Part shown: piece by piece, positions 24,322 to 31,520 of the stretch
Position numbering within the stretch: position 1 is the first letter of the stretch
Layout of the letters: every line of letters begins with the position of its first letter
Origin: Treponema sp.
GTDB lineage: Bacteria > Spirochaetota > Spirochaetia > Treponematales > Breznakiellaceae
Assembly (NCBI GenBank): GCA_031283105.1
Contig: JAITCL010000014.1
Location: 1-50,809, forward strand
Direction: 5' to 3'
DNA length: 50,809 bases
Made by a program: the position numbers and the translations under genes
The notes under the pieces: generated by a model
What the model was told of the DNA's origin: nothing
The model's input: only the letters and a program-made list of their open reading frames with translations
The model's database searches: none

Positions 24322-25206
24322 ATGAAGGAACGCTTTACCGCACTTATGGAAAAGTTTATCGCTCTGGCCGCTCTGCGTCTGCCCGATGACGTGCTTGCCC
24401 GCTTGCGGGAAATGCGCGAAAGAGAAGACAGCCCCCTGCAAAAAACGCTGTATGACAGCTATTTTGAAAATTTGGCGAAGGCGCTTGAGTTGGGGCGGCC
24501 CTGCTGTCAGGATACGGGGCTGCCGCATTTTTACATCAAGGCCGGAACCGCCTTTCCCTTGCTTGACATGACCGCCGAAGCGTTATGCGCAGCGGTGCGG
24601 CGGGCGACGGCAAGCGTTCCCCTCAGGCCCAACGCGCTGAATTTTTTTGACGAAACAAATACCGGCGACAATACCGCCGAGCGTATCCCCTGGATATATT
24701 GGGATTTGGTTCCCGGTTCAACGGACATGGAGATTATCCTGTACTTTTCCGGGGCCGGCTGCAGTCTGCCGGGAAAGGCGCAGGTTTTTAAGCCCTCCGA
24801 CGGTTACGAGGCGATTATCCCCTTTGTGTTTGACGTGGTTGCGGGGCCGGGCATCAATGCCTGTCCCCCTCTCGTGGTGGGGATCGGGCTGGGGCACAGT
24901 ATGGACAATGCCGCCCTGCTGTCAAAAAAAGCCTGTTTGCGCCTGTTGGGAACAAGTCATCATCACCCGAAAGGGGCGGAAATGGAACGGCAAATTCTGG
25001 AAGGGCTGAACGGCCTCGGTATGGGGGCGCAGGGCTTGCCCGGCAAACAGGCGGCAATGGCGGTGCATATAGAAAGTTCCGGCAGACATACCGCCACCAT
25101 TGCCTGTGCGGTAAATGTTTCCTGCTATGTACACCGCCGGGGGATTATTCGTTTTGATAAAAATTTGTCGTATACATTACCGACATATCAAGGCGCGTCA
25201 TTATGA
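24322..25206 (+). CDS. ttdA: L(+)-tartrate dehydratase / class I fumarase alpha subunit
   Basis: The alpha subunit of an iron-sulfur hydro-lyase acting on tartrate or fumarate/malate. At 294 residues it follows TtdA closely: Leu-Pro-Asp-Asp-Val near 20, the cluster motif Cys-Gln-Asp-Thr-Gly near 57, Gly-Cys-x-Leu-Pro-Gly near 150, Asn-Ala-Cys-Pro-Pro-Leu-Val-Val-Gly near 180, and His-Arg-Arg-Gly near the end. Three Cys are placed to hold a 4Fe-4S cluster. The frame is open to 24211, but the promoter fixes the start at 24322. Its stop overlaps ttdB as ATGA. The neighbours argH and malic enzyme argue that the physiological reaction is fumarate hydration. Confidence 0.88.
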   Translation: MKERFTALMEKFIALAALRLPDDVLARLREMREREDSPLQKTLYDSYFENLAKALELGRPCCQDTGLPHFYIKAGTAFPLLDMTAEALCAAVRRATASVPLRPNALNFFDETNTGDNTAERIPWIYWDLVPGSTDMEIILYFSGAGCSLPGKAQVFKPSDGYEAIIPFVFDVVAGPGINACPPLVVGIGLGHSMDNAALLSKKACLRLLGTSHHHPKGAEMERQILEGLNGLGMGAQGLPGKQAAMAVHIESSGRHTATIACAVNVSCYVHRRGIIRFDKNLSYTLPTYQGASL

Positions 25207-25799
25207 AAAAAATTATTACTACTCCGGTGTCTGATGAAGCCATTGCGGATTTGCGCACGGGTGATATTTTTTACCTTTCGGGGACATTGGCGACCGGCAG
25301 GGACGACGTTCACCGCCGGGTGGTGCATGAGGAGATGCCATGCCCATTTGATTTTAACAGTCTTGCCATTTTTCACGCCGGCCCCATTGTCAGGGAAGAA
25401 AATGAAAATTATGAATTAATTTCTGTCGGGCCGACTTCGTCAATACGGATGGAGGAATGGGCGGCGGATTTTATCGCGCACACTGGGGTAAAAATCATGA
25501 TAGGCAAGGGCGGCATGGGGAATAAAACCGCCGCCGCCTGCCGCGAGCATAAGGCAATTCACTGCGTATACCCCGGCGGCTGCGCGGTGTTAGGCGCTAC
25601 TCAAACGGAAAAAATTACCGGCGTGTACTGGCGGGAACTGGGTATGCCGGAATGTCTGTGGGTGATGCAGGTGCGCGAGTTCGGCCCCCTTATGGTAAGC
25701 ATCGACACAAAGGGAAACAATCTGTTCGCCGAAAACGCGGCGTTATACGCTTCCCGCAAAACGGCCTGCATGAAGCCTGTTATTGAAAGCCTGAAATAG
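25203..25799 (+). CDS. ttdB: L(+)-tartrate dehydratase / class I fumarase beta subunit
   Basis: The 198-residue partner of the preceding gene. It has Gly-Asp-x-x-Tyr-Leu-Ser-Gly-Thr-Leu near 22, His-Arg-Arg, His-Ala-Gly-Pro-Ile-Val near 60, Gly-Pro-Thr-Ser-Ser-x-Arg-Met-Glu, Gly-Lys-Gly-Gly-Met-Gly near 101, and Leu-Gly-Met-Pro-Glu-x-Leu-Trp-Val, all conserved in TtdB and the C-terminal half of fused class I fumarases. The ATG overlaps the ttdA stop, so the subunits are made together. Confidence 0.9.
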   Translation: MKKIITTPVSDEAIADLRTGDIFYLSGTLATGRDDVHRRVVHEEMPCPFDFNSLAIFHAGPIVREENENYELISVGPTSSIRMEEWAADFIAHTGVKIMIGKGGMGNKTAAACREHKAIHCVYPGGCAVLGATQTEKITGVYWRELGMPECLWVMQVREFGPLMVSIDTKGNNLFAENAALYASRKTACMKPVIESLK

Positions 25800-25804
25800 A
25801 CTAT

Positions 25805-26575
25805 TCAGAAATTTAATAAAACAATTATACCGTTTCCTGACGGAACTATTGTTAACATTTTATTATCATTTTTGAGATGCAGCCAGGGTATTAACCATCC
25901 ATATAATGAACTTATTAACGCCGCGGCACATACATCGGTAAGAAAATGGCTTCCCGATAAAATACGCATCGACGCCAATCCGGCCGCCAATGTATAACTT
26001 CCTGTTATTACCGGAATTTTCCATTTTGATTCAGGAAATTCCCGGGAAAAAGTTGTACTTAAAAATGTAGCCCCCAAAAAGGTAAAACATACGGCGCCCG
26101 AAGGAAAACTATTATAATAATCTTGTTCTTTTCCATTGGGAACGCCGTCGCCATACATATAGGGACGATAACGAATAACGGCGTTCTTTAATGTAAATAT
26201 TGTCCCATAGGTAAGCAATAGCGCTTCACTATACATAATTCCATAAGTTAATAATATATTTTTATCTTTTATATTGGGGATAATCGAAATAACGGGAAGC
26301 AACGCCAAACCATACGCGCTATAATCGCTCACCATATCCAAAGGTTTATTGTATGAAAACATTAACGGCCTGTCAAAACTGTTTACCTCATTTTTATTTA
26401 ATTTATCAGGAATATTTTCAGGTTTATTATGTACAAAAAACGGGGTTATGCCTATTCCAAGCGATAAAGCCCCTGTAATAAGCTCCCTTCTTGTGTTAAG
26501 CTCGTACATGGTTTGAGGAAATATATTTATGTGCATACAAAAGAACAGAAAAAAAACAAATAATAATTTCTTCAT
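25805..26575 (-). CDS. PAP2-family phosphatase-like membrane protein with altered active-site motif
   Basis: A 256-residue exported or membrane protein with an N-terminal signal-like segment (1-21) and several hydrophobic segments. The phosphatase motifs are Lys130-x6-Arg137-Pro138, Pro-Ser-Gly-Ala at 158-161, and Arg204-x5-His210-x3-Asp214. The middle motif is normally Pro-Ser-Gly-His; here the His is Ala, so activity may be reduced or changed. Typical substrates of the family are lipid phosphates or undecaprenyl pyrophosphate. The gene is A+T-rich and is convergent with ttdB, six bases from its stop. Confidence 0.75.
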   Translation of the reverse strand: MKKLLFVFFLFFCMHINIFPQTMYELNTRRELITGALSLGIGITPFFVHNKPENIPDKLNKNEVNSFDRPLMFSYNKPLDMVSDYSAYGLALLPVISIIPNIKDKNILLTYGIMYSEALLLTYGTIFTLKNAVIRYRPYMYGDGVPNGKEQDYYNSFPSGAVCFTFLGATFLSTTFSREFPESKWKIPVITGSYTLAAGLASMRILSGSHFLTDVCAAALISSLYGWLIPWLHLKNDNKMLTIVPSGNGIIVLLNF

Positions 26576-26634
26576 ATAGTTTCTATAATTATTATTCCAT
26601 TATGGTATTTTTATCAATACAGATCGATGCCCCT

Positions 26635-26668
26635 TGAACAAAAAAAAATGGCATGGTATACTGCCATC
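26635..26668 (+). promoter_or_regulatory. Promoter of the phosphoglucomutase gene, leaderless geometry
   Basis: TTGAAC (26635-26640), 16 bases, TATACT (26657-26662), six bases, ATG at 26669. No Shine-Dalgarno lies before the ATG. Confidence 0.55.
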
Positions 26669-28405
26669 ATGGAAAAAAATACTATTATCGAACGGGCAAA
26701 AGATTATATTGCCCGTGAACATGACGCGGGATTTCGCGCCGAAGTGGAGAAACTGCTTGCCGGGGCGGACGACAAGGAACTGGAAGACCGTTTTTACCGG
26801 GATTTGGAATTCGGGACCGGCGGTCTGCGGGGGGTAATCGGCGGCGGCTATAACCGCATGAATACCCTGGTGGTCAAAAGCGCGACGCAGGGTCTGGCAA
26901 GCTACCTTATCAAGGCATTTCCCGATAAGGCAAAAGCAGGGAAACTTTCAGCCGCCATTGCCTACGACAGCCGCCATTACTCGGCGGAATTTGCGGAAGC
27001 CGCCGCGTTGATTTTTGCGGGAAACGGCATCAAGACCTGGCTGTTTTCCGGCTTGCGGCCCACGCCGGAACTGTCTTTCGCCATACGGCAGTTGGGCTGC
27101 GATACCGGCATTGTGGTGACGGCGAGCCATAACCCTTCCCAGTACAATGGTTACAAGGCGTACTGGAACGACGGCTCGCAGGTGATACCTCCCCATGACA
27201 CGGGCATAATTGACGAAGTAAATAATGTTACCACCCTTAAAGAAATTTCCCGTCAGGAAGCGCTGGATAAGGGGCTGCTGAAAATTATTGATAAAGAAGT
27301 TGACGAACCGTATCAGGCGATGGTCAAGTCGCGGCTGTTCCGGCCCGACCTTATCAAGGCAAAAGCCGGCGAGGTAAAAATTGTGTATACGCCCCTGCAC
27401 GGCACCGGGGCCATGCACGTTGAAAAAGTGTTAGGCGATTTAGGTTTGAAAGTAATCACCGTGCCCGAACAGCGGGAAGGCAACGGCGATTTTCCCACCG
27501 TGTCTTTTCCCAACCCCGAAGAAGCCGCCGCCCTTGACATGGCGATAAAACTGGGAACCAAAGAAAAAGCCGACGTGGTCATGGCAACCGATCCCGATGC
27601 TGACCGTTTTGGAATCGCCGTTCCCAATAAACAGGGTTCTTTTACATTGGTAACGGGAAACCAAATGGGCGTATTGATGGCGGATTATATTTTCCTCTCG
27701 CTCAAGGAATTGGGGAAGCTGCCCGCCAATGCCGCTATGGTCAACACCATTGTAACAACAGGAATGCAAAAGCGGGCGGCGCGTCAGTACGGCGTTGAAT
27801 GTTTTGAGTGCCTGACCGGATTCAAATGGATTGCCGATATTATGCGCAAGTGGGAAAGCGGTGAGGATGGGGCAAAGACATTTGTATTCGGCACTGAGGA
27901 AAGCTACGGCTATCTGGTGGAAACCGAAGTCCGCGACAAAGACGGCGTTTCCGCGGCGGCCATCACCGCCGAGATGACTTTATACTGGCGGAGCAAGGGC
28001 AAAAGCCTCCTTGACCGGCTTGATGAACTGTACCACAGTTGCGGCTACTGGCAGGAACTGGGAATCTCAAAATATTTCCAGGGGCCGCAGGGGCCGCAGA
28101 TCATGAAAGGCATCATGGACAAATACCGCTCCAGCCCGCCCGCGACTCTGGGCGGCATCGCCATTGCCAAAGTACGCGATTTGGAAAACGGCGCCGAAGG
28201 CCTGCCCCCCGGCGACGTACTGCAATTCTTTTTGTCAGACGGGACTGTGGTCAGCGCCCGTCCCAGCGGCACCGAGCCAAAAATTAAATTTTACGCGTCA
28301 TGCTGCGCCGAAGTCGGCCCGGGCGGGTTGGACGCCGCCAAAGCCGAAGCCGCCCGCAAACTCGACGCGATAAAAAGCGATATTAGGCAGGTGATAGGGG
28401 AGTAG
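26669..28405 (+). CDS. Phosphoglucomutase / phosphomannomutase
   Basis: Interconverts hexose 1- and 6-phosphates (PgcA-like long form, 578 residues). The phosphoserine loop Thr-Ala-Ser-His-Asn-Pro-Ser-Gln-Tyr-Asn-Gly-Tyr-Lys near 150, the metal loop Asp-Pro-Asp-Ala-Asp-Arg near 310, the sugar-binding Gly-Thr-Glu-Glu-Ser-Tyr-Gly near 410 and the C-terminal phosphate-binding Arg-Pro-Ser-Gly-Thr-Glu-Pro-Lys are present in order. The frame is open to 26627, but the promoter overlaps that stretch, so the ATG at 26669 is preferred. The TAG stop lies within a GGGGAGTAGGGG repeat word. Confidence 0.92.
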   Translation: MEKNTIIERAKDYIAREHDAGFRAEVEKLLAGADDKELEDRFYRDLEFGTGGLRGVIGGGYNRMNTLVVKSATQGLASYLIKAFPDKAKAGKLSAAIAYDSRHYSAEFAEAAALIFAGNGIKTWLFSGLRPTPELSFAIRQLGCDTGIVVTASHNPSQYNGYKAYWNDGSQVIPPHDTGIIDEVNNVTTLKEISRQEALDKGLLKIIDKEVDEPYQAMVKSRLFRPDLIKAKAGEVKIVYTPLHGTGAMHVEKVLGDLGLKVITVPEQREGNGDFPTVSFPNPEEAAALDMAIKLGTKEKADVVMATDPDADRFGIAVPNKQGSFTLVTGNQMGVLMADYIFLSLKELGKLPANAAMVNTIVTTGMQKRAARQYGVECFECLTGFKWIADIMRKWESGEDGAKTFVFGTEESYGYLVETEVRDKDGVSAAAITAEMTLYWRSKGKSLLDRLDELYHSCGYWQELGISKYFQGPQGPQIMKGIMDKYRSSPPATLGGIAIAKVRDLENGAEGLPPGDVLQFFLSDGTVVSARPSGTEPKIKFYASCCAEVGPGGLDAAKAEAARKLDAIKSDIRQVIGE

Positions 28406-28544
28406 GGGAACAGGGGAAAAGAGAGAAGTCAGAAATGAACAATGAGCAATGAACAATGTTTTTTTCAAGTTATCTGTATTTGTTGTTAATACGCTATACT
28501 TGCTTTCATTGCTCATTACTAATTGCTCATTCTCCCCACTCCCC
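28397..28544. repeat. Foldback repeat of GGGAGTAGGGG and AATGAGCAATGAACAATG words
   Basis: The left arm (28397-28458) has GGGGAGTAGGGG and then AATGAACAATGAGCAATG-type repeats; the right arm (28505-28544) has CATTGCTCATT, ATTGCTCATT and CCCCACTCCCC. It starts over the stop codon of the mutase gene and ends 17 bases before the GTG of the exonuclease gene. Confidence 0.65.
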
Positions 28545-28560
28545 ATAAGGTATTACATTA

Positions 28561-29130
28561 GTGGAATCGTTTAACTGGGCTTTAACCGCTTTTCAAGAGG
28601 GAGCGGATTTTACCGCATTTGATATTGAAACAACCGGGCTGGACAACCGGCGGGACAGCATTGTCGAGATTGGCGCTATTCGCTTTAATAAACAGGGAAT
28701 AATCGACCGTTATGCGCAGCTTGCCGATCCGGGCTTTCCCATGCCGGCGGGGGCGGGCAAGGTAAACAATATCACCGATGAAATGCTGGCCGGGCAGCCG
28801 CCCATACAGGAGGTTCTGCCCGCTTTTCTGCGCTTTGCCGCCGACAGCATTGTAGTGGCGCATAATGCCCCCTTTGACTGCGGCTTTGTCAACCGCAGCC
28901 TTTCCCGGCTCTGCGATGATGGTTATGTGCAATGCTCCGCCCTGCCCAACCGTGTCGCCGATACCCTGCCTTTGGCGCGCCGGCTGCTTCCCGGCAGGAG
29001 CCATTACAACTTGCAGGACATTGCGGCTTCTCTGGGCTTTAAGGCCGAAGCGGCGCACCGCGCATTTGATGACGCCCGCCTCTGTATGGAACTATTTATG
29101 TATTTCGCTTATAATGCACACAAGGATTGA
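28561..29130 (+). CDS. DnaQ-like 3'-5' exonuclease (DEDD family)
   Basis: A 189-residue exonuclease related to the polymerase III epsilon subunit. Exo I is Phe-Asp-Ile-Glu-Thr-Thr-Gly-Leu-Asp near 21, exo II is Ala-His-Asn-Ala-Pro-Phe-Asp near 100, and exo III is His-Arg-Ala-Phe-Asp-Asp-Ala-Arg near 170, giving a DEDDh metal site. It starts with GTG and has AAGG ten bases upstream. It may proofread or act in repair; whether it is the replicative epsilon subunit cannot be told here. Confidence 0.88.
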   Translation: MESFNWALTAFQEGADFTAFDIETTGLDNRRDSIVEIGAIRFNKQGIIDRYAQLADPGFPMPAGAGKVNNITDEMLAGQPPIQEVLPAFLRFAADSIVVAHNAPFDCGFVNRSLSRLCDDGYVQCSALPNRVADTLPLARRLLPGRSHYNLQDIAASLGFKAEAAHRAFDDARLCMELFMYFAYNAHKD

Positions 29131-29161
29131 ATGATGAGGGGGTTGTCCAAGGAGAAAAATA

Positions 29162-29242
29162 AACCACGAACCAACACCAACCAACACGAACAACAATAAA
29201 ATATGGAGCAAAAGTTCGTGCTGGTTCGTGTGGTTTGTGGTA
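29162..29242. repeat. Foldback repeat built from CACGAAC words
   Basis: The left arm (29163-29190) has ACCACGAACC and CACGAAC repeats; the right arm (29213-29241) has GTTCGTG, GGTTCGTG and GGTTTGTGGT. The loop is about 22 bases. The same words recur unpaired at 49798-49828. Confidence 0.65.
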
Positions 29243-29335
29243 AAATTCAAACATATTGGACATCTCCGTATGTGCGCTCGTTATTTGCTATAGGCATACT
29301 TTTCTGTTATTGCTATAGTTTTGGAAGAGGCTTTC

Positions 29336-30271
29336 ATGAAAAAAAGAATTTTTTGCGTACTACTGTTGCCGCTGGCCGCCGTACTGTGCCTTAACTGCTC
29401 GGTTAATACCCTGGTGGCAAACGCCCTGACCGGCGAGGGCAGCTCATCGGTTTTTACCGGGGACACAGACCCGAAACTCGTGGGGGACGCCCTTCCCTTC
29501 GCCATTAAAATGTACGAGGCGCTGCTGGATTCCACCCCGAACCACCAGGGGCTGATGCGGGTTACCGGTTCGCTGTTTGTGATGTACGCCAATGTCTTTG
29601 TGCAGGGGCCTGCCGAAATGCTCCCGGTACAGGAATGGGAGGCGCGGGAGGAGAGCCTAAAACGGGCAAAACAACTGTATCTGCGCGGAAACGCCATTCT
29701 CTACAATGCCCTCAATGAAAAATACCGGGGTTTTAGCGATGCTGCCGCGCGGGAGGATACCCTGCAAGCCTTCCTGAAAAAGTACAAAAAAGAAGATGTG
29801 GGGCTGTTGTACTGGGCCGTTGCCAGCGGGTTGGCTGCCTTTTCACTTGATATATTTGATTTTGATTTGGCCGCCCGGATATCCGAATGGAAGATCATGA
29901 TCGAGCGGGCCTACGAACTTGACCCCCATTATGGCGGCGCGGCGTTGGACGAGTTTTTGATACTGTTCTACGGCTCGCTGCCTGAACTGCTGGGCGGGGA
30001 TAAGGAACGCGCCAAGCGCCACTTCCAACTGGCCCTGGAAAAAACCGGGGGGAATTCAGCGGGGGCCTATATTTCGTACGCCCAATCAATCTGCGTTCCC
30101 GCACGGGATTACGAAACATTCAAGGATTCCCTTGAAAAGGCCCTTGCCATTGACCCGGATGCGGACGTTTCAACACGGCTGGTTACCATAATCAGCCAGC
30201 GGAAAGCCCGTTGGATGCTTGATAACGCGTGGAACTATTTTCCCTTCCTTCCCATTCCGGCTGGTTATTGA
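29336..30271 (+). CDS. tatT: TatT, TPR-like lipoprotein of a TRAP transporter
   Basis: The lipoprotein subunit of a TPR-associated TRAP (TPAT) system, 311 residues. The signal peptide ends in Leu-Cys-Leu-Asn-Cys with Cys20 as anchor. The mature part starts Ser-Val-Asn-x-Leu-Val-Ala-Asn-Ala-Leu-Thr-Gly and Phe-Thr-Gly-Asp-Thr-Asp-Pro, a stretch typical of the family, and then forms paired helices of TPR type to the end. In T. pallidum the homologue (TP0956) is a trimer that binds the solute-binding subunit. The ATG at 29336 follows GGAAGAGG. The binding-protein gene follows after 214 bases. Confidence 0.9.
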   Translation: MKKRIFCVLLLPLAAVLCLNCSVNTLVANALTGEGSSSVFTGDTDPKLVGDALPFAIKMYEALLDSTPNHQGLMRVTGSLFVMYANVFVQGPAEMLPVQEWEAREESLKRAKQLYLRGNAILYNALNEKYRGFSDAAAREDTLQAFLKKYKKEDVGLLYWAVASGLAAFSLDIFDFDLAARISEWKIMIERAYELDPHYGGAALDEFLILFYGSLPELLGGDKERAKRHFQLALEKTGGNSAGAYISYAQSICVPARDYETFKDSLEKALAIDPDADVSTRLVTIISQRKARWMLDNAWNYFPFLPIPAGY

Positions 30272-30485
30272 CGAATGGAGCGAAGTCGCGGCCGTGCTTG
30301 CACGGACATGACTGAGCGAATGAGGAAACGAAGGGTTTAATACCCCGCGGCTTGCCGCGGAAAGCCGCCGTAGGCGGGTGCAAGGCGTGTCAACTATGTT
30401 GACGAGCCTTGCGGTATAATACTCTTTATTGATAGTATAAAATACCGTAAATTGGTAGTATAGTATAAAATGTAAGGAGAGCGGC
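30272..30485 (+). promoter_or_regulatory. Intergenic control region with hairpins before tatP
   Basis: CCGCGG/CCGCGG lies at about 30343-30358. A longer stem GCAAGGC with inner GTCAAC pairs with GTTGAC and GCCTTGC (30380-30412). Several -10-like words (TATAAT at 30415, TATAGT at 30459) follow before AAGGAG and the ATG. The hairpin may attenuate read-through from tatT, so the binding protein may have its own promoter; I cannot choose a single one. Confidence 0.4.
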
Positions 30486-31517
30486 ATGAGAAGAAAGTTG
30501 GCATTTTGTGCCATAGTGTTTTTATATTTTTTGGTCAATTCTGACATGGTTTTTGCCCAGCGGGGCGGCAGGTCTCAGGGGGAAACCATAGAGGTACGGC
30601 TTGCCTCGCCCTTGCCCCGGAATTCCGATTGGGGCAGATCGCTGGACCGCCTTGCGGCCGAATGGGCGCGGGTGACCAATAATGAAGTGCGCCTCCGCGT
30701 TATCCATGACGGGTTGGAAGGCGGCGAATCAAAAATGCTTTCATCTCTTTCCGCCGACAATATCCAGGCGGGATTGTTTTTATCGAGCGGAATTGCCGAG
30801 GTATGCCCGGCGGTTATGACCTTGAGCATTCCCTTTTTCATAAAAAATGAAAACGAATTAGATTTGGTACTCAGTGACGTACTGCCTGTTTTGGATGCCC
30901 AGATGGGCAAGACCAATTTTGCTATGGTTGCCTGGGCCAAAGGCGGCTGGATAAATATATTTTCAAAAGAATCGGTGGTTGTACCGGACGATCTGCGCCG
31001 GCAAAAATTGGCGACTAACCCCGAATTGAAAGATATGAATCTGGTATTCAAGACTATGGGATACAATATGGTGGAAATAGATTTTATAGATCTGGGGCCC
31101 AAACTGGCGAATAATATAGTTACTGCCGTTTATCTGACCCCGGCGGCGATTGCTCCCCTGGGGCTGCATAAAAGCCTCAAAAATATGCTGGATCTGCCGA
31201 TTGCTCCCTTTCTGGGCGGTATTGTCATGAACCGCGTTACCTGGAACAAACTGGGGCCTGACCGGCAGCGGGAATTGACCAGAGCCACCCAGCGTATGGC
31301 CGCCGAATTTGACGCCACAATGCCAAAAACCATAAGCAATGCCATAGTGATGATGCAGCGGGACGGGCTTAAAGTAAACAAGCCAAGTCCGGCGCAGGAA
31401 GAGGTGTGGCGGACGGAAATGCTCAAAGTCATATCTCCGCTCATTGGAACCACTTTTGACCGCGACCTGTACCGCCGAATCAACGGGACACTTGAAAAAG
31501 CAAGGAGCGGACAATAG
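30486..31517 (+). CDS. tatP: TatP, DctP-type solute-binding protein of the TRAP transporter
   Basis: A periplasmic binding protein, 343 residues, with a signal peptide cut near Val-Phe-Ala-Gln (about 24). The DctP fold is shown by Val-Arg-Leu-Ala-Ser-Pro-Leu-Pro near 38, the internal Ala-Gly-Leu-Phe-Leu-Ser-Ser-Gly-Ile, the Pro-Phe-Phe stretch near 115 and a segment near 145-165 that contacts ligand in the family. The ligand is unknown; the T. pallidum counterpart is thought to bind a hydrophobic molecule. It ends three bases before the permease gene. Confidence 0.9.
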   Translation: MRRKLAFCAIVFLYFLVNSDMVFAQRGGRSQGETIEVRLASPLPRNSDWGRSLDRLAAEWARVTNNEVRLRVIHDGLEGGESKMLSSLSADNIQAGLFLSSGIAEVCPAVMTLSIPFFIKNENELDLVLSDVLPVLDAQMGKTNFAMVAWAKGGWINIFSKESVVVPDDLRRQKLATNPELKDMNLVFKTMGYNMVEIDFIDLGPKLANNIVTAVYLTPAAIAPLGLHKSLKNMLDLPIAPFLGGIVMNRVTWNKLGPDRQRELTRATQRMAAEFDATMPKTISNAIVMMQRDGLKVNKPSPAQEEVWRTEMLKVISPLIGTTFDRDLYRRINGTLEKARSGQ

Positions 31518-31520
31518 TAA

